From Gemmobacter aquarius (GTDB lineage Bacteria; Pseudomonadota; Alphaproteobacteria; Rhodobacterales; Rhodobacteraceae), in the NCBI RefSeq assembly GCF_003060865.1, contig NZ_CP028919.1, positions 1 to 64,000 of the forward strand: 64,000 nt of DNA, written 5' to 3'. Every line of letters starts with the position of its first letter. Positions within the stretch are counted from its first letter, which is position 1. The notes beneath the pieces were generated by a model. The model was not told the DNA's origin, ran no database searches, and worked only from the letters and a program-made list of their open reading frames with translations. Made by a program: the position numbers and the translations under genes. Positions 39,638 to 46,444 of the stretch are shown piece after piece.

Positions 39638-40038
39638 TGCAGCGTCACGTGAGATATACTGGGGTCGGTCAGGAAGGCGTTCGCTTCGAGGGGGCCACTG
39701 CGAAGCATAACGGCATCGAACCGCTCGCGCAGATCCTGAACCATCGCGAGGACTTCGGGCCAGTGCCCGTCACGCAGGGCTGCGCGTCCGTCGCGGGCGT
39801 CGTGCAGCGGGCGCATCGTGGTCAGCACGTAGCTCAACGCTTCGCCCTGAAAGAATTGTGATATCGTGGGAAGATATTTCACGATGCGGGGGTCTACCGA
39901 CCATCCCGGCACCCGTTCGCGACCGTCGCATTCGAGGATCACGACCATATTCCACGCCAGCATAAGATCGACGCCAACCCCGAGGCGGGACGCGGCTTCG
40001 TGCAGGGTCAGGAAATCATCTTCGGAATATGTGAGCAT
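39634..40038 (-). CDS. hypothetical protein (134 aa)
   Basis: No family recognised with confidence. The N-terminus (YSEDDFLTLHEAASRLGV) resembles a short helix-turn-helix-like or MerR-like entry. The rest is a compact soluble domain with WSVDPRIVKYLPTISQFFQGEALSYVLTT followed by a charged helix. This WSVDxxxxxYLP...F.G pattern is reminiscent of toxin-antitoxin Xre/MbcA-like domains, but too weakly to assign. A GAGG Shine-Dalgarno lies about 9 bases before the ATG. It stands alone between the emr operon and the stress genes. Confidence 0.65.
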   Translation of the reverse strand: MLTYSEDDFLTLHEAASRLGVGVDLMLAWNMVVILECDGRERVPGWSVDPRIVKYLPTISQFFQGEALSYVLTTMRPLHDARDGRAALRDGHWPEVLAMVQDLRERFDAVMLRSGPLEANAFLTDPSISHVTLH

Positions 40039-40159
40039 AAGTCTTTACCTCGGCCACCCTTTAATCAGGTTAGCAGTATAGAGGTTTACCCGCGGTGGGC
40101 AGGGGGATGGCTTCGTTCCAAAAGGATGTCTGATACCCTTTGGAAGGGTTTTGAAGGCT

Positions 40160-40639
40160 TCAGAACCGAAGCACTTGCCGCTTGTCATCGGTCAGGGTCT
40201 GTTCTTGCAAGGTGGAAAGTATCATTTCCATTCCCGGCACCACCGCACTTTCGGGGCGCGCCCAGACCACGGCTTCGGCCACCTTTACCTGCAAGGGAGT
40301 CCAGTCGATGTTTGACAGCCCACCGGGAAACATGGCCTCGGCACTGATCGACCAGACCCGTTCCAACCCGCGCCGGTCCGGCGCGAGCCGCACAGGGCCG
40401 GTGAGGCAGGCGTGCAGGTCGTGGTTGCGGCCGGTCACGCAATAGGCGGCGGTCGATGACCCTTCGATTGCCTTCACAAGGTCGCTGTCCGGTTCGGCCA
40501 GAAACCACAACTCGGGCGAGGATGGTGCCATAAGATGCACCATGGGCTCGAAGGGCAGGGCGGACCCCTGCACTCCGAGCATGCCGACCTGCACCGTCGC
40601 CATTTCCGAAAACAGCGCCCGCCGCAGGTCAAGCACCAT
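40160..40639 (-). CDS. pyridoxamine 5'-phosphate oxidase-like general stress protein (GSP26 family)
   Basis: A small flavin-binding split-barrel protein (159 residues from the ATG at 40639). The segments VQVGMLGVQGSALPFEPMVHLMAPSSPELWFLAE and DLVKAIEGSSTAAYCVTGRNHDLHACLTGPVRL match the general stress FMN-binding family. LERVWSISAEAMFPGG and the late WARPESAVVPG complete it. The start lies one base after the csbD stop (TGA-c-ATG), so the two genes are cotranscribed and probably under the EcfG promoter before csbD. An in-frame ATG at 40663 would overlap csbD by 23 bp and is less likely. Confidence 0.85.
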   Translation of the reverse strand: MVLDLRRALFSEMATVQVGMLGVQGSALPFEPMVHLMAPSSPELWFLAEPDSDLVKAIEGSSTAAYCVTGRNHDLHACLTGPVRLAPDRRGLERVWSISAEAMFPGGLSNIDWTPLQVKVAEAVVWARPESAVVPGMEMILSTLQEQTLTDDKRQVLRF

Positions 40640-40640
40640 G

Positions 40641-40838
40641 TCACAGACCCCGCGACCAATCATCCACGTCGCGTTCGGCCTCTTCGCGGGCCATGCCGTA
40701 GCGCCGCTGCAAGGCGCCCACCATCTCGTCCCGGCGCCCGCCGATCTCGGTCCACTCGTCGTCGGTGATCTCGCCCCATTTGGCGCGGGCAGATCCCATC
40801 ATTTCTTTCCAGCCACCGGCTATCTGGTCCCAGTTCAT
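40641..40838 (-). CDS. CsbD-family stress protein (65 aa)
   Basis: A short hydrophilic stress protein of the CsbD/YjbJ family. The pattern MNWDQIAGGWKEMMGSARAKWGEITDDEW... then GRRDEMVGALQRRYGMAREEAERDVDDW covers the entire family signature. Molecular function is unknown, but in alphaproteobacteria such genes are classic members of the EcfG regulon. AAAGGA lies 6 bases before the ATG. A perfect GGAAC-N16-CGTT promoter is centred about 45 bp upstream. First gene of a two-gene stress operon. Confidence 0.9.
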   Translation of the reverse strand: MNWDQIAGGWKEMMGSARAKWGEITDDEWTEIGGRRDEMVGALQRRYGMAREEAERDVDDWSRGL

Positions 40839-40870
40839 GACGTTTCCTTTCATGTCGGTCGAACAGGGGC

Positions 40871-40895
40871 AACGCATCGCGACGGAGCCTGTTCC
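40871..40895 (-). promoter_or_regulatory. EcfG-type promoter for csbD
   Basis: On the minus strand, GGAAC (40895-40891), a 16-base spacer, and CGTT (40874-40871). This is an exact match to the alphaproteobacterial EcfG -35/-10 consensus. The predicted transcript would start near 40862 and leave a leader of about 24 nt that includes the csbD Shine-Dalgarno. Confidence 0.82.
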
Positions 40896-40917
40896 GGAGC
40901 TGCGTCTTTTCGGCGGC

Positions 40918-40942
40918 GGAACCTGCAACCCGGTACGGCGTT
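40918..40942 (+). promoter_or_regulatory. EcfG-type promoter for the AI-2E-family permease
   Basis: GGAAC (40918-40922), a 16-base spacer, CGTT (40939-40942): an exact match, only 22 bp from the csbD promoter and on the opposite strand. The predicted start of transcription is near 40949, about 5 bases before the permease ATG at 40954, so the mRNA would be nearly leaderless. Confidence 0.8.
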
Positions 40943-40953
40943 GCATACGGATC

Positions 40954-42069
40954 ATGAACCAGCTTGACCGCCTTGTGCCCCTCGCCGTGATCACCGTCGC
41001 GGTGATCGTGTTTTTCGCCGCGCTGGACTCGGCCGAAAGCATCCTTGCCCCCATCGTCCTTGGCATCGTCACCGGGATCGTGTTGTCGCCCCTGTCGGAC
41101 CTTTGGGACCGATGGGGCTTTCGACCTGCGATCGGCGCTTTGGTCAGCCTGATCCTGGCCCTTTCTGTCGTGGGCGCGCTGATCATGGTGTTGCAGCCGA
41201 TCGTCGCCCGGCTTGTCGCCCAAGCGCCCAAGGTGCTCGCCGATATGCAAGAGACCATCGACAGCATCACGACCATGATGCGCGGTCTGCGGAATGCGAC
41301 CGAGGTGGTCGCCGAGGCGATTTCCGCCGAACCGGGCACCCAAGCGGCGGCGACGGCCGAGGCTGCAGGGCTGCCCACCGTGACCGACGCGATCCTGCTT
41401 GCCCCGTCTATCGTGGCGCAGGCGACCATTTTCGCCGGTGTGTTGTTCTTTTTCCTGATGACCCGCCACGAGCTTTACGGCGCCATCGCCCGCACGATCC
41501 GCACCGACACGGAACCGATGCAGATCGTCGCCCGCCTGATGCGGGCAGAGCGGCACGTGTCGCGCTACTTCCTGACCGTCTCGATGATCAACGCGGTGCT
41601 GGGCCTTTTCACCGCCGCAGCCTTGCATCTGCTGGGCCTGCCCGACGGCATATTGTGGGGATTGGTCGCGGCGTTGTTCAATTTTCTGGTCTACCTTGGT
41701 CCGGTGATCGTCAGCCTTGCGCTGCTGGTGGCTGGGGTCGCGGCGTTCGACGGGGCGATGTCGGTGGCGCCGGCTGCGGCCTATACAATGCTCAACTTCA
41801 TCGAAAGCCAGTTCGTCACGCCTTCGTTCGTGGGGCGCCAGATGGAGGTGAACCCGCTTGTGGTGTTCTGCGCGCTGGTCTTCGGCATGTGGCTTTGGGG
41901 TGCGATCGGCGGCATCGTCGCCTTGCCCATCGCCATCTGGGCCATGGTCATGCATGACGAACGCCGCCTGTCGACCCATCGCCTTCCCGACAGCGCGGTT
42001 GCCGCGGCGACCGAGTCGCCTCAGGCCGCTTCGGCACGCGGCAAAAGCGAGAACCAGACCCGCAAGTAA
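40954..42069 (+). CDS. AI-2E family transporter (PerM/TqsA-like permease)
   Basis: A 371-residue inner-membrane protein with about eight hydrophobic segments, of the AI-2 exporter superfamily (UPF0118). It has the early PLAVITVAVIVFFAALDSAESILAPIVLG pair, a long amphipathic linker with coiled-coil character (LADMQETIDSITTMMRGL), and the C-terminal LGPVIVSLALLVAG and NFIESQFVTPSFVGRQMEVNPLVVF signature. Substrate is unknown; members export AI-2 or act as Na+/H+ antiporters. The ATG at 40954 is chosen because an EcfG promoter lies just upstream; longer in-frame starts at 40765-40852 would overlap csbD. It ends 49 bp inside the convergent kinase gene. Confidence 0.88.
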   Translation: MNQLDRLVPLAVITVAVIVFFAALDSAESILAPIVLGIVTGIVLSPLSDLWDRWGFRPAIGALVSLILALSVVGALIMVLQPIVARLVAQAPKVLADMQETIDSITTMMRGLRNATEVVAEAISAEPGTQAAATAEAAGLPTVTDAILLAPSIVAQATIFAGVLFFFLMTRHELYGAIARTIRTDTEPMQIVARLMRAERHVSRYFLTVSMINAVLGLFTAAALHLLGLPDGILWGLVAALFNFLVYLGPVIVSLALLVAGVAAFDGAMSVAPAAAYTMLNFIESQFVTPSFVGRQMEVNPLVVFCALVFGMWLWGAIGGIVALPIAIWAMVMHDERRLSTHRLPDSAVAAATESPQAASARGKSENQTRK

Positions 42070-43736
42070 CACATTCCGCCGGTGAACTCGCGGCTGAATT
42101 CACCGCCGAGTTGTTTGGTGAAGCCGCGAAGAAGCTGGGTGCCGATTCCGGTGCCGGTGGTATCGAGGTCGATCGAACGTGCGGTTCCGGTCACGCTGTT
42201 GGCCACTTCGAGCTGGGCTTCGCCGGTTTTCTCGACGCTGAAGGTCACGACGATACGCGGGGCTGTCCCGTCTTCGGTGCCGGCATATTTCAGCGCGTTC
42301 GACAGGGCCTCGGTCAGCAAAAGCGCCAGCGGCACCGCCTGATCGACTGTCAGTTGCACGGGCTGCAGGTTGCTTTCGACCGCGACGATCTGGCCGCGCA
42401 CCTGTGCGTTGCGGGTCACCTGCTCGATGATGCCGGAAAACAACGTCTGGACGCTGATCTCGGACAGGTCGGAGGTCTGGTAAAGCCCGTTGTGGATGGC
42501 CGCGAGCGACACGACCCGCTCTTGCAAGGCGCGCATCACCGAGCGCGTCTCGTCCGAACGTGTGCGGCGAAGCTGCATGTTCACGATAGATGCGATCAGT
42601 TGCAGGTTGTTCTTCACGCGGTGATGCACCTCGCGCAGCAAGAGCTCTTTTTCGCGGAGCATGTCCTCGAGCTCGGCCTCGTCGCGCAGGATGGCATCGG
42701 TCATGCGCTGGAAGGCTTCGGTCGCGTCGCGGATTTCACGCGGTGCGGTTTTCATGTCCAGCGGCCGCACGACACGGTTGCCGCCAGCGAAATCGCGTAT
42801 CGCGCTGCGGAGCCGCCGGATATGGCGCGTGACCAGCATTTCGGCAGCGATCCAGGCTGCGATCAGGCTCATGGCCCACATCAGCGCAGGCATGACAAGC
42901 GGCGGCAGTGCGTTCATTGCGGCCAGCCCGCGCCGTTCGGCAGGCCATGTGCCAAGCGCAAAAAGCTCTCCCTCGACGAGCCGCACGAGGGAATAGACCC
43001 GTTCGCCGCCGCCTTCGGAGGTGGCGGTAAAGCTCGCGACTTCAGGGTCGGCCAGATTTTGCAACGGCTGTCCTTGGGGGAGCAAGGATTTGGAAGCGGA
43101 GTAGCCATCCTGGCCGGACAGGACGGCGCCTGACCGGTCAAACAGGAACAAGGAAAACCCCGAGGACGCGGCGCTTTTTTCGGTGGCAAGGGAAAGCGTT
43201 GACGCGGGTTTCGGTGAAACGGCGGCGAAACCCGTCACTACCCCGCCCGCATCACGTTCGGGGTGCAACGCGACGATGTCGACGCTGTCTTTCGCCCCGC
43301 GCATCAGTGCCAGCCCCGCGCTGGACCCGGTCAAGATGGCGGCCAGACCCCGCGATCCGACGAAACTTGGCGGAGCGGCGGGGGTGCGGCAGCGGGCCTG
43401 ACCGTTGGTTCCGTAGTATCCGGCAAAGGCAAAATCGCTGCCATCCACAACGCGCCACAAGGCCTCGCATCCAGCGGTGCCGGGGCCGAGTGCGGCAAGT
43501 GCTTCGGCCATGCCCTGCGCACGTTTGATCAGTCCCAGTTTCGGCCGCACCGCGCGCAGGGTTTCGCCTGCCAAGGCCGCCTCGCTGCGCGCGCGCGCTT
43601 CGGAAAGCAGGTCATTTGCCTGTATTACGGCCATCGCGCCCACCGGCAAAAGCGCAAGCCCGATGACAAGGCCAAGCCTGACGCCCAGCCTGTCGATGAA
43701 CCTGCGCGCCGCTTCGGAAGGCGCGACGGTAATCAT
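42021..43736 (-). CDS. sensor histidine kinase of the HisKA_2/HWE group, GSR locus
   Basis: A 571-residue membrane kinase, probably one of those controlling PhyR. TM1 is near residues 20-42 (LGLVIGLALLPVGAMAVI) and TM2 near 280-302. Between them lies an about 235-residue periplasmic sensor. A HAMP-like linker follows, then the dimerisation/phosphoacceptor helix LLREVHHRVKNNLQLIASI near residue 375. The ATPase domain has the N-box-like LLLTEALSNALKYA and a GTGIGTQLLRGF lid region. The ATG overlaps the ecfG stop (ATGA), so nepR-ecfG-kinase form one operon. Confidence 0.9.
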   Translation of the reverse strand: MITVAPSEAARRFIDRLGVRLGLVIGLALLPVGAMAVIQANDLLSEARARSEAALAGETLRAVRPKLGLIKRAQGMAEALAALGPGTAGCEALWRVVDGSDFAFAGYYGTNGQARCRTPAAPPSFVGSRGLAAILTGSSAGLALMRGAKDSVDIVALHPERDAGGVVTGFAAVSPKPASTLSLATEKSAASSGFSLFLFDRSGAVLSGQDGYSASKSLLPQGQPLQNLADPEVASFTATSEGGGERVYSLVRLVEGELFALGTWPAERRGLAAMNALPPLVMPALMWAMSLIAAWIAAEMLVTRHIRRLRSAIRDFAGGNRVVRPLDMKTAPREIRDATEAFQRMTDAILRDEAELEDMLREKELLLREVHHRVKNNLQLIASIVNMQLRRTRSDETRSVMRALQERVVSLAAIHNGLYQTSDLSEISVQTLFSGIIEQVTRNAQVRGQIVAVESNLQPVQLTVDQAVPLALLLTEALSNALKYAGTEDGTAPRIVVTFSVEKTGEAQLEVANSVTGTARSIDLDTTGTGIGTQLLRGFTKQLGGEFSREFTGGMCYLRVWFSLLPRAEAA

Positions 43737-44332
43737 GCCGCCCGCACGGCCGACCTGCTCATAACCGCCATGGTCGAAGGGTCGGACCCCACCAGTTCTT
43801 CGCCCTCGTCCAGTTTCAGCAGTTCTGCGAGCCGCAGACGCGCGCGGCTGGCGCGGCTTTTCACCGTGCCTACAGCTACGCCTGTCATTTCAGCTGCTTC
43901 CTCGTAGGAAAAGCCGGAAGCGCCCACCAGAATGAGCACCTCGCGGTGAACCGGCGAAAGCTGGTTGAAGGCGACCATGAAGTCGTTCATCGCCAAGCGC
44001 CCGTCATGCGCGGGTTTTTCGAACAGGCTTGCGGTGTGGACGCCATCGGGGTCTGGCATATCGCGCCGCCGCTTCCTGACACCGGAATAAAAGGTGTTGC
44101 GCAGGATCGTGAACAGCCACGCGCGCATGTTGGTGCCCGGCTCGAACTTGTCGAAACTGGACCATGCCTTGACGATGGAATCTTGCACCAGATCGTCTGC
44201 CGCGGCCATGTTCCGCGTCAGGCTGATTGCGAAAGCCCGCATTGCAGGAAGATGGTAGGGCAGTTCCTCGCGCGGGTCCATCGGGTTTTCCGGCGTGGAC
44301 TTCGGCATGTCGGATTTGGAGTAGGCGCTCAT
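43733..44332 (-). CDS. ecfG: EcfG-type ECF sigma factor of the general stress response
   Basis: A 199-residue sigma factor (ECF15 group) that directs RNA polymerase to GGAAC/CGTT promoters. Region 2 is seen in AFAISLTRNMAAADDLVQDSIVKAW...FEPGTNMRAWLFTILRNTFYS. Region 4 is seen in LSPVHREVLILVGASGFSYEEAAEMTGVAVGTVKSRASRARLRL. It is held inactive by NepR (the overlapping upstream gene) until PhyR is phosphorylated. It overlaps both neighbours by ATGA. The perfect promoter matches in this window fit its known specificity. Confidence 0.95.
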   Translation of the reverse strand: MSAYSKSDMPKSTPENPMDPREELPYHLPAMRAFAISLTRNMAAADDLVQDSIVKAWSSFDKFEPGTNMRAWLFTILRNTFYSGVRKRRRDMPDPDGVHTASLFEKPAHDGRLAMNDFMVAFNQLSPVHREVLILVGASGFSYEEAAEMTGVAVGTVKSRASRARLRLAELLKLDEGEELVGSDPSTMAVMSRSAVRAA

Positions 44333-44523
44333 TTCAGCCCCTCCCCGTCGTCGTTTTCGGCGGACGCGATCTGGCTGTCTTTCAACTGCGCGAGAAGCTG
44401 CTTGAAGCGGTCCGGCACCTCTTCGTCCATCAACTCTTGATAGACTTTGCGCAAATTCTCTTCGATGCTGTTGCGAAGGGCCGGCTTGTCTTTTTTATCG
44501 CTCATGCGTCCCAACATGCTCAT
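44329..44523 (-). CDS. nepR: NepR anti-sigma factor
   Basis: A 64-residue NepR-family protein that binds EcfG in unstressed cells and PhyR-P under stress. The core RNSIEENLRKVYQELMDEEVPDRFKQLL is the two-helix NepR signature. The C-terminal tail is acidic. Three in-frame ATGs (44523, 44517, 44505) are possible; 44517 has the best-spaced AAGGA. It overlaps ecfG by ATGA and is read from a promoter shared back-to-back with phyR. Confidence 0.93.
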   Translation of the reverse strand: MSMLGRMSDKKDKPALRNSIEENLRKVYQELMDEEVPDRFKQLLAQLKDSQIASAENDDGEGLK

Positions 44524-44552
44524 CCTTGCTGACCCCCGTCTGTATCTATCAC

Positions 44553-44577
44553 GGAACTAAACTCTGTTCACCGCGTT
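44553..44577 (+). promoter_or_regulatory. EcfG-type promoter for phyR
   Basis: GGAAC (44553-44557), a 16-base spacer, CGTT (44574-44577): an exact consensus match 36 bp before the phyR ATG, giving a leader of about 30 nt. This is the expected positive feedback of the general stress response. Confidence 0.85.
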
Positions 44578-44584
44578 TGGTTCC
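44560..44584 (-). promoter_or_regulatory. probable EcfG promoter for nepR-ecfG-kinase (one mismatch)
   Basis: On the minus strand, GGAAC (44584-44580), a 16-base spacer, then AGTT (44563-44560) in place of CGTT. It overlaps the phyR promoter almost completely on the other strand. The predicted leader to nepR is about 30 nt. The mismatch suggests weaker activity than for phyR. Confidence 0.6.
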
Positions 44585-44613
44585 GCCGATTACTGAACAA
44601 TGGGGACAGCATA

Positions 44614-45420
44614 ATGAATGAAGCTTTGGCCGATCCGGCCTCGATCGTCGCGGCGAACCTGCCATTCCTGCGACGCTATGCCCGCGCCCTTACCGGAAGC
44701 CAGGACAGCGGTGACCGCTATGCCGCAGCGACATTGGAAGCGATCCTTGAAGATCCAAGCGTGCTGCGAAGTGCGCCGAATGCCAAGATCGCCTTGTTCC
44801 GCGCCTTTCATCTTGTATGGTCCAGCGCAGGCGCACCGCTTGGCACGCCTGACAGCGAATTGTCGCGCCGCGCGCAGGATCATATGGCGACGCTGACGCC
44901 GAACACGCGCGAGGCGCTTTTGCTGCACGCCATCGAAGGGTTCAGCTATCCCGACATCGGGCATATCATGCAGACGAACCCGGCGCAGGCCGAAGGGCTG
45001 GTGCAGATCGCCAAGACCGAAATGGCCAATTCGGTCGCAGGCTCGGTTCTGATCATCGAGGACGAGGCGATCATCGCGATGGATATCCAGATGATCGTCG
45101 CCGAAATCGGGCATCGTGTCACCGGCATCGCGCGGACACGTTCGGCTGCGGTCGAGCTTGCGGCGCGGGACCGTCCCGATCTGATCCTTGCAGATATCCA
45201 GCTTGCCGACCAATCGTCAGGTATCGACGCGGTGAACGATATCCTGCGCCAGTTCGACGAGATTCCGGTGATTTTCATCACGGCTTTTCCGGAACGGCTG
45301 CTGACGGGAAAGAAGCCAGAACCCGCGTTTCTGATCGCCAAGCCCTATTCCGAGGCGCAGGTGCGCTCGGCCGTCAGTCAGGCGATGTTCTTCGCCTCGA
45401 CCGAACCATTGATGTCGTAA
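44614..45420 (+). CDS. phyR: PhyR, sigma-like response regulator of the general stress response
   Basis: A 268-residue anti-anti-sigma factor. The N-terminal half (about 1-135) is a sigma-like domain: IVAANLPFLRRYARALTGSQDSGDRY for sigma2 and LTPNTREALLLHAIEGFSYPDIGHIM for sigma4. The C-terminal half is a receiver with the acidic pair in VLIIEDEAIIAMDIQ, the phosphoacceptor aspartate in LILADIQLAD, the Thr in VIFITAFPERLL and the Lys in IAKPYSEAQV. Phosphorylated PhyR captures NepR and frees EcfG. The ATG at 44614 follows GGGGACAG. Length and layout match family members. Confidence 0.96.
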   Translation: MNEALADPASIVAANLPFLRRYARALTGSQDSGDRYAAATLEAILEDPSVLRSAPNAKIALFRAFHLVWSSAGAPLGTPDSELSRRAQDHMATLTPNTREALLLHAIEGFSYPDIGHIMQTNPAQAEGLVQIAKTEMANSVAGSVLIIEDEAIIAMDIQMIVAEIGHRVTGIARTRSAAVELAARDRPDLILADIQLADQSSGIDAVNDILRQFDEIPVIFITAFPERLLTGKKPEPAFLIAKPYSEAQVRSAVSQAMFFASTEPLMS

Positions 45421-45436
45421 GATCGGGATCCGAAGG

Positions 45437-45478
45437 CCGGTTGCAGAAAGAGGGAGCAAGACCCCTTTCTGCAACCGG
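45437..45478. terminator. strong hairpin after phyR, works in both directions on paper
   Basis: CCGGTTGCAGAAAG (45437-45450) and CTTTCTGCAACCGG (45465-45478) pair perfectly over 14 bp around a 14-base loop. It lies 16 bp after the phyR stop. There is no U-tract on either side, so it may stop transcription weakly or protect 3' ends. Confidence 0.65.
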
Positions 45479-45561
45479 GGCTTTGCGCGACAGGGGGACG
45501 CACACGCCAAGCCCGCAACCAGCGCCCCGTGTTTTCGGACAGGACGGCAAGACGCTGGTCC
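45437..45561 (-). ncRNA. candidate EcfG-dependent small RNA, antisense side of the phyR 3' region
   Basis: A perfect EcfG promoter on the minus strand (45592-45568) points into a stretch without a coding gene, and a 14-bp hairpin lies about 90-130 nt downstream. The predicted RNA of about 125 nt contains a C-rich GTCCCCCTGTC segment. If transcription reads through the hairpin it would run antisense to phyR. The presence of an RNA is inference from promoter plus hairpin; no known RNA family was matched. Confidence 0.4.
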
Positions 45562-45567
45562 GGTTCT

Positions 45568-45592
45568 AACGCAGGTCCCCGGCACGGGTTCC
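45568..45592 (-). promoter_or_regulatory. orphan EcfG-type promoter, minus strand
   Basis: GGAAC (45592-45588), a 16-base spacer, CGTT (45571-45568): an exact match, but no protein-coding gene follows on that strand. It is the basis for the small-RNA call. Confidence 0.65.
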
Positions 45593-45692
45593 GGCGGTCC
45601 GGGACATTTTTCCACCGCCGGCTTCGGCCAAAGGGGCGCAGATGGCCCATCTTTGGCGTCAAGACAACCATCAAGTGTGGATGTATAGCCAA

Positions 45693-45732
45693 ACGGATGT
45701 AATACTGCTTAATGGATGGGAAACCCATCCGT
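45693..45732. promoter_or_regulatory. nested inverted repeats before the DUF4065 gene
   Basis: GGATGGG (45714-45720) and CCCATCC (45724-45730) form a 7-bp palindrome around AAA. An alternative arm ACGGATG (45693-45699) can pair with CATCCGT (45726-45732). A further GGATG sits at 45679-45683. The arrangement resembles an operator array or a switchable leader hairpin. Confidence 0.45.
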
Positions 45733-45785
45733 AAACGCATAAGGTTGCCATAGCAGGTGATTCAAACCCAATTCCGGTGACTGTC

Positions 45786-46304
45786 ATGTCGAACAAGGCC
45801 CAGGACGTAGCGCTCTATATCTCGAACCATTTTCACTATGTCTGGGAATCGCTCGGGTTCTTCGATCTTCAGCGCCTGCTCTACCTTGCACAGGGCTGGC
45901 ACCTTGCAACGGGGAAGGGGCCGCTCTTTTCCGACAGTATCGGCGCGCACCGGACGGCACCGCTTGTGATTGCGGTGAAGGGTGTCGTGCCGTTGCAGGA
46001 AATGCTTCCCCATCCGGAACTGACACCCGAGGCCGAGGCGTTTCTGGACAGTTTCTGCACGACCTATGGCATAGCGGACGCCCGCGCGGTCAAGGAGCAG
46101 GTCGACCGCAGCGACGGCGCATGGCGCCTGACCCAGGCGATTGCCGGCGAGGGGGCCACCGTCAGCCATGATCTGATGCGCGCGACCTTCCGGCTGATGC
46201 TGCTCGACCACGCCGAAACCAGCCGCCGGATGCGCGAGACGCAGATCGCCGCGCAGGTCATGCGCGCCGAGGGCAGCAACGTTGTGGCTTTCCGGCTGGG
46301 GTAA
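45786..46304 (+). CDS. DUF4065 (Panacea/SocA-like) protein
   Basis: A 172-residue protein with the DUF4065 signature: VALYISNHFHYVWESLGFFDLQRLLYLAQGWHLATGKGPLFSD near the start. The core usually reads KLQKLLYYAQGWHL; here the equivalent is DLQRLLYLAQGWHL. Members serve as antitoxins in many toxin-antitoxin pairs (Panacea) or as proteolytic adaptors (SocA). No toxin gene is recognisable next to it. The ATG at 45786 with CCGGTGA upstream is preferred; a GTG at 45777 would add three residues. The C-terminal about 80 residues contain acidic helices. Confidence 0.75.
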   Translation: MSNKAQDVALYISNHFHYVWESLGFFDLQRLLYLAQGWHLATGKGPLFSDSIGAHRTAPLVIAVKGVVPLQEMLPHPELTPEAEAFLDSFCTTYGIADARAVKEQVDRSDGAWRLTQAIAGEGATVSHDLMRATFRLMLLDHAETSRRMRETQIAAQVMRAEGSNVVAFRLG

Positions 46305-46335
46305 GGGCCTGCGGATCGGCGCGGGAAGGGTTTGG

Positions 46336-46363
46336 TTGACTCGGGTCTGAACCTGCATACGAT
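46336..46363 (+). promoter_or_regulatory. possible sigma-70 promoter before the GNAT gene
   Basis: TTGACT (46336-46341), a 16-base spacer, then TACGAT (46358-46363). The match is five of six at -35 and four of six at -10. It lies about 80 bp before the GNAT start. Confidence 0.35.
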
Positions 46364-46413
46364 CAGCACAAGCGGGCAGATTGCGGCCCGTAATGCCTGA
46401 AGGTGAACGCCCC

Positions 46414-46440
46414 ATGACGCTTGCCCGCCTTGTTGTGTGA
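46414..46440 (+). CDS. possible eight-codon leader peptide (MTLARLVV)
   Basis: An ATG with a well-placed AAGGTG eight bases upstream opens an eight-codon frame that stops at 46440, four bases before the GNAT ATG. The GNAT gene itself has no clear ribosome site, so the short frame might deliver ribosomes to it by reinitiation. It may also be chance. Confidence 0.25.
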   Translation: MTLARLVV

Positions 46441-46444
46441 CCGG

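Larger units (their letters stand above)
45421..45776. other. 356-bp intergenic region behind phyR
   Basis: No credible protein-coding gene was seen. The region contains a perfect 14-bp hairpin (45437-45478), a minus-strand EcfG-type promoter (45568-45592), and a set of GGATG motifs with an inverted repeat (45693-45732) just before the DUF4065 gene. A minus-strand open frame of 120 codons exists across it, but it has atypical composition (Arg/Pro-rich) and no family resemblance. Confidence 0.7.

Noticed and set aside
40660..42072. A 470-codon minus-strand open frame overlapping csbD and the permease
   Set aside because: Only its last part coincides with the csbD region, in a different frame. 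The composition is His/Arg/Asp-rich noise, and the permease on the plus strand has a clear family signature.
45378..45740. A 120-codon minus-strand open frame in the phyR-DUF4065 spacer
   Set aside because: It overlaps the phyR 3' end and has an Arg/Pro-rich translation. The orphan EcfG promoter lies inside it, so it cannot be the promoter's target. A non-coding RNA is the better reading.
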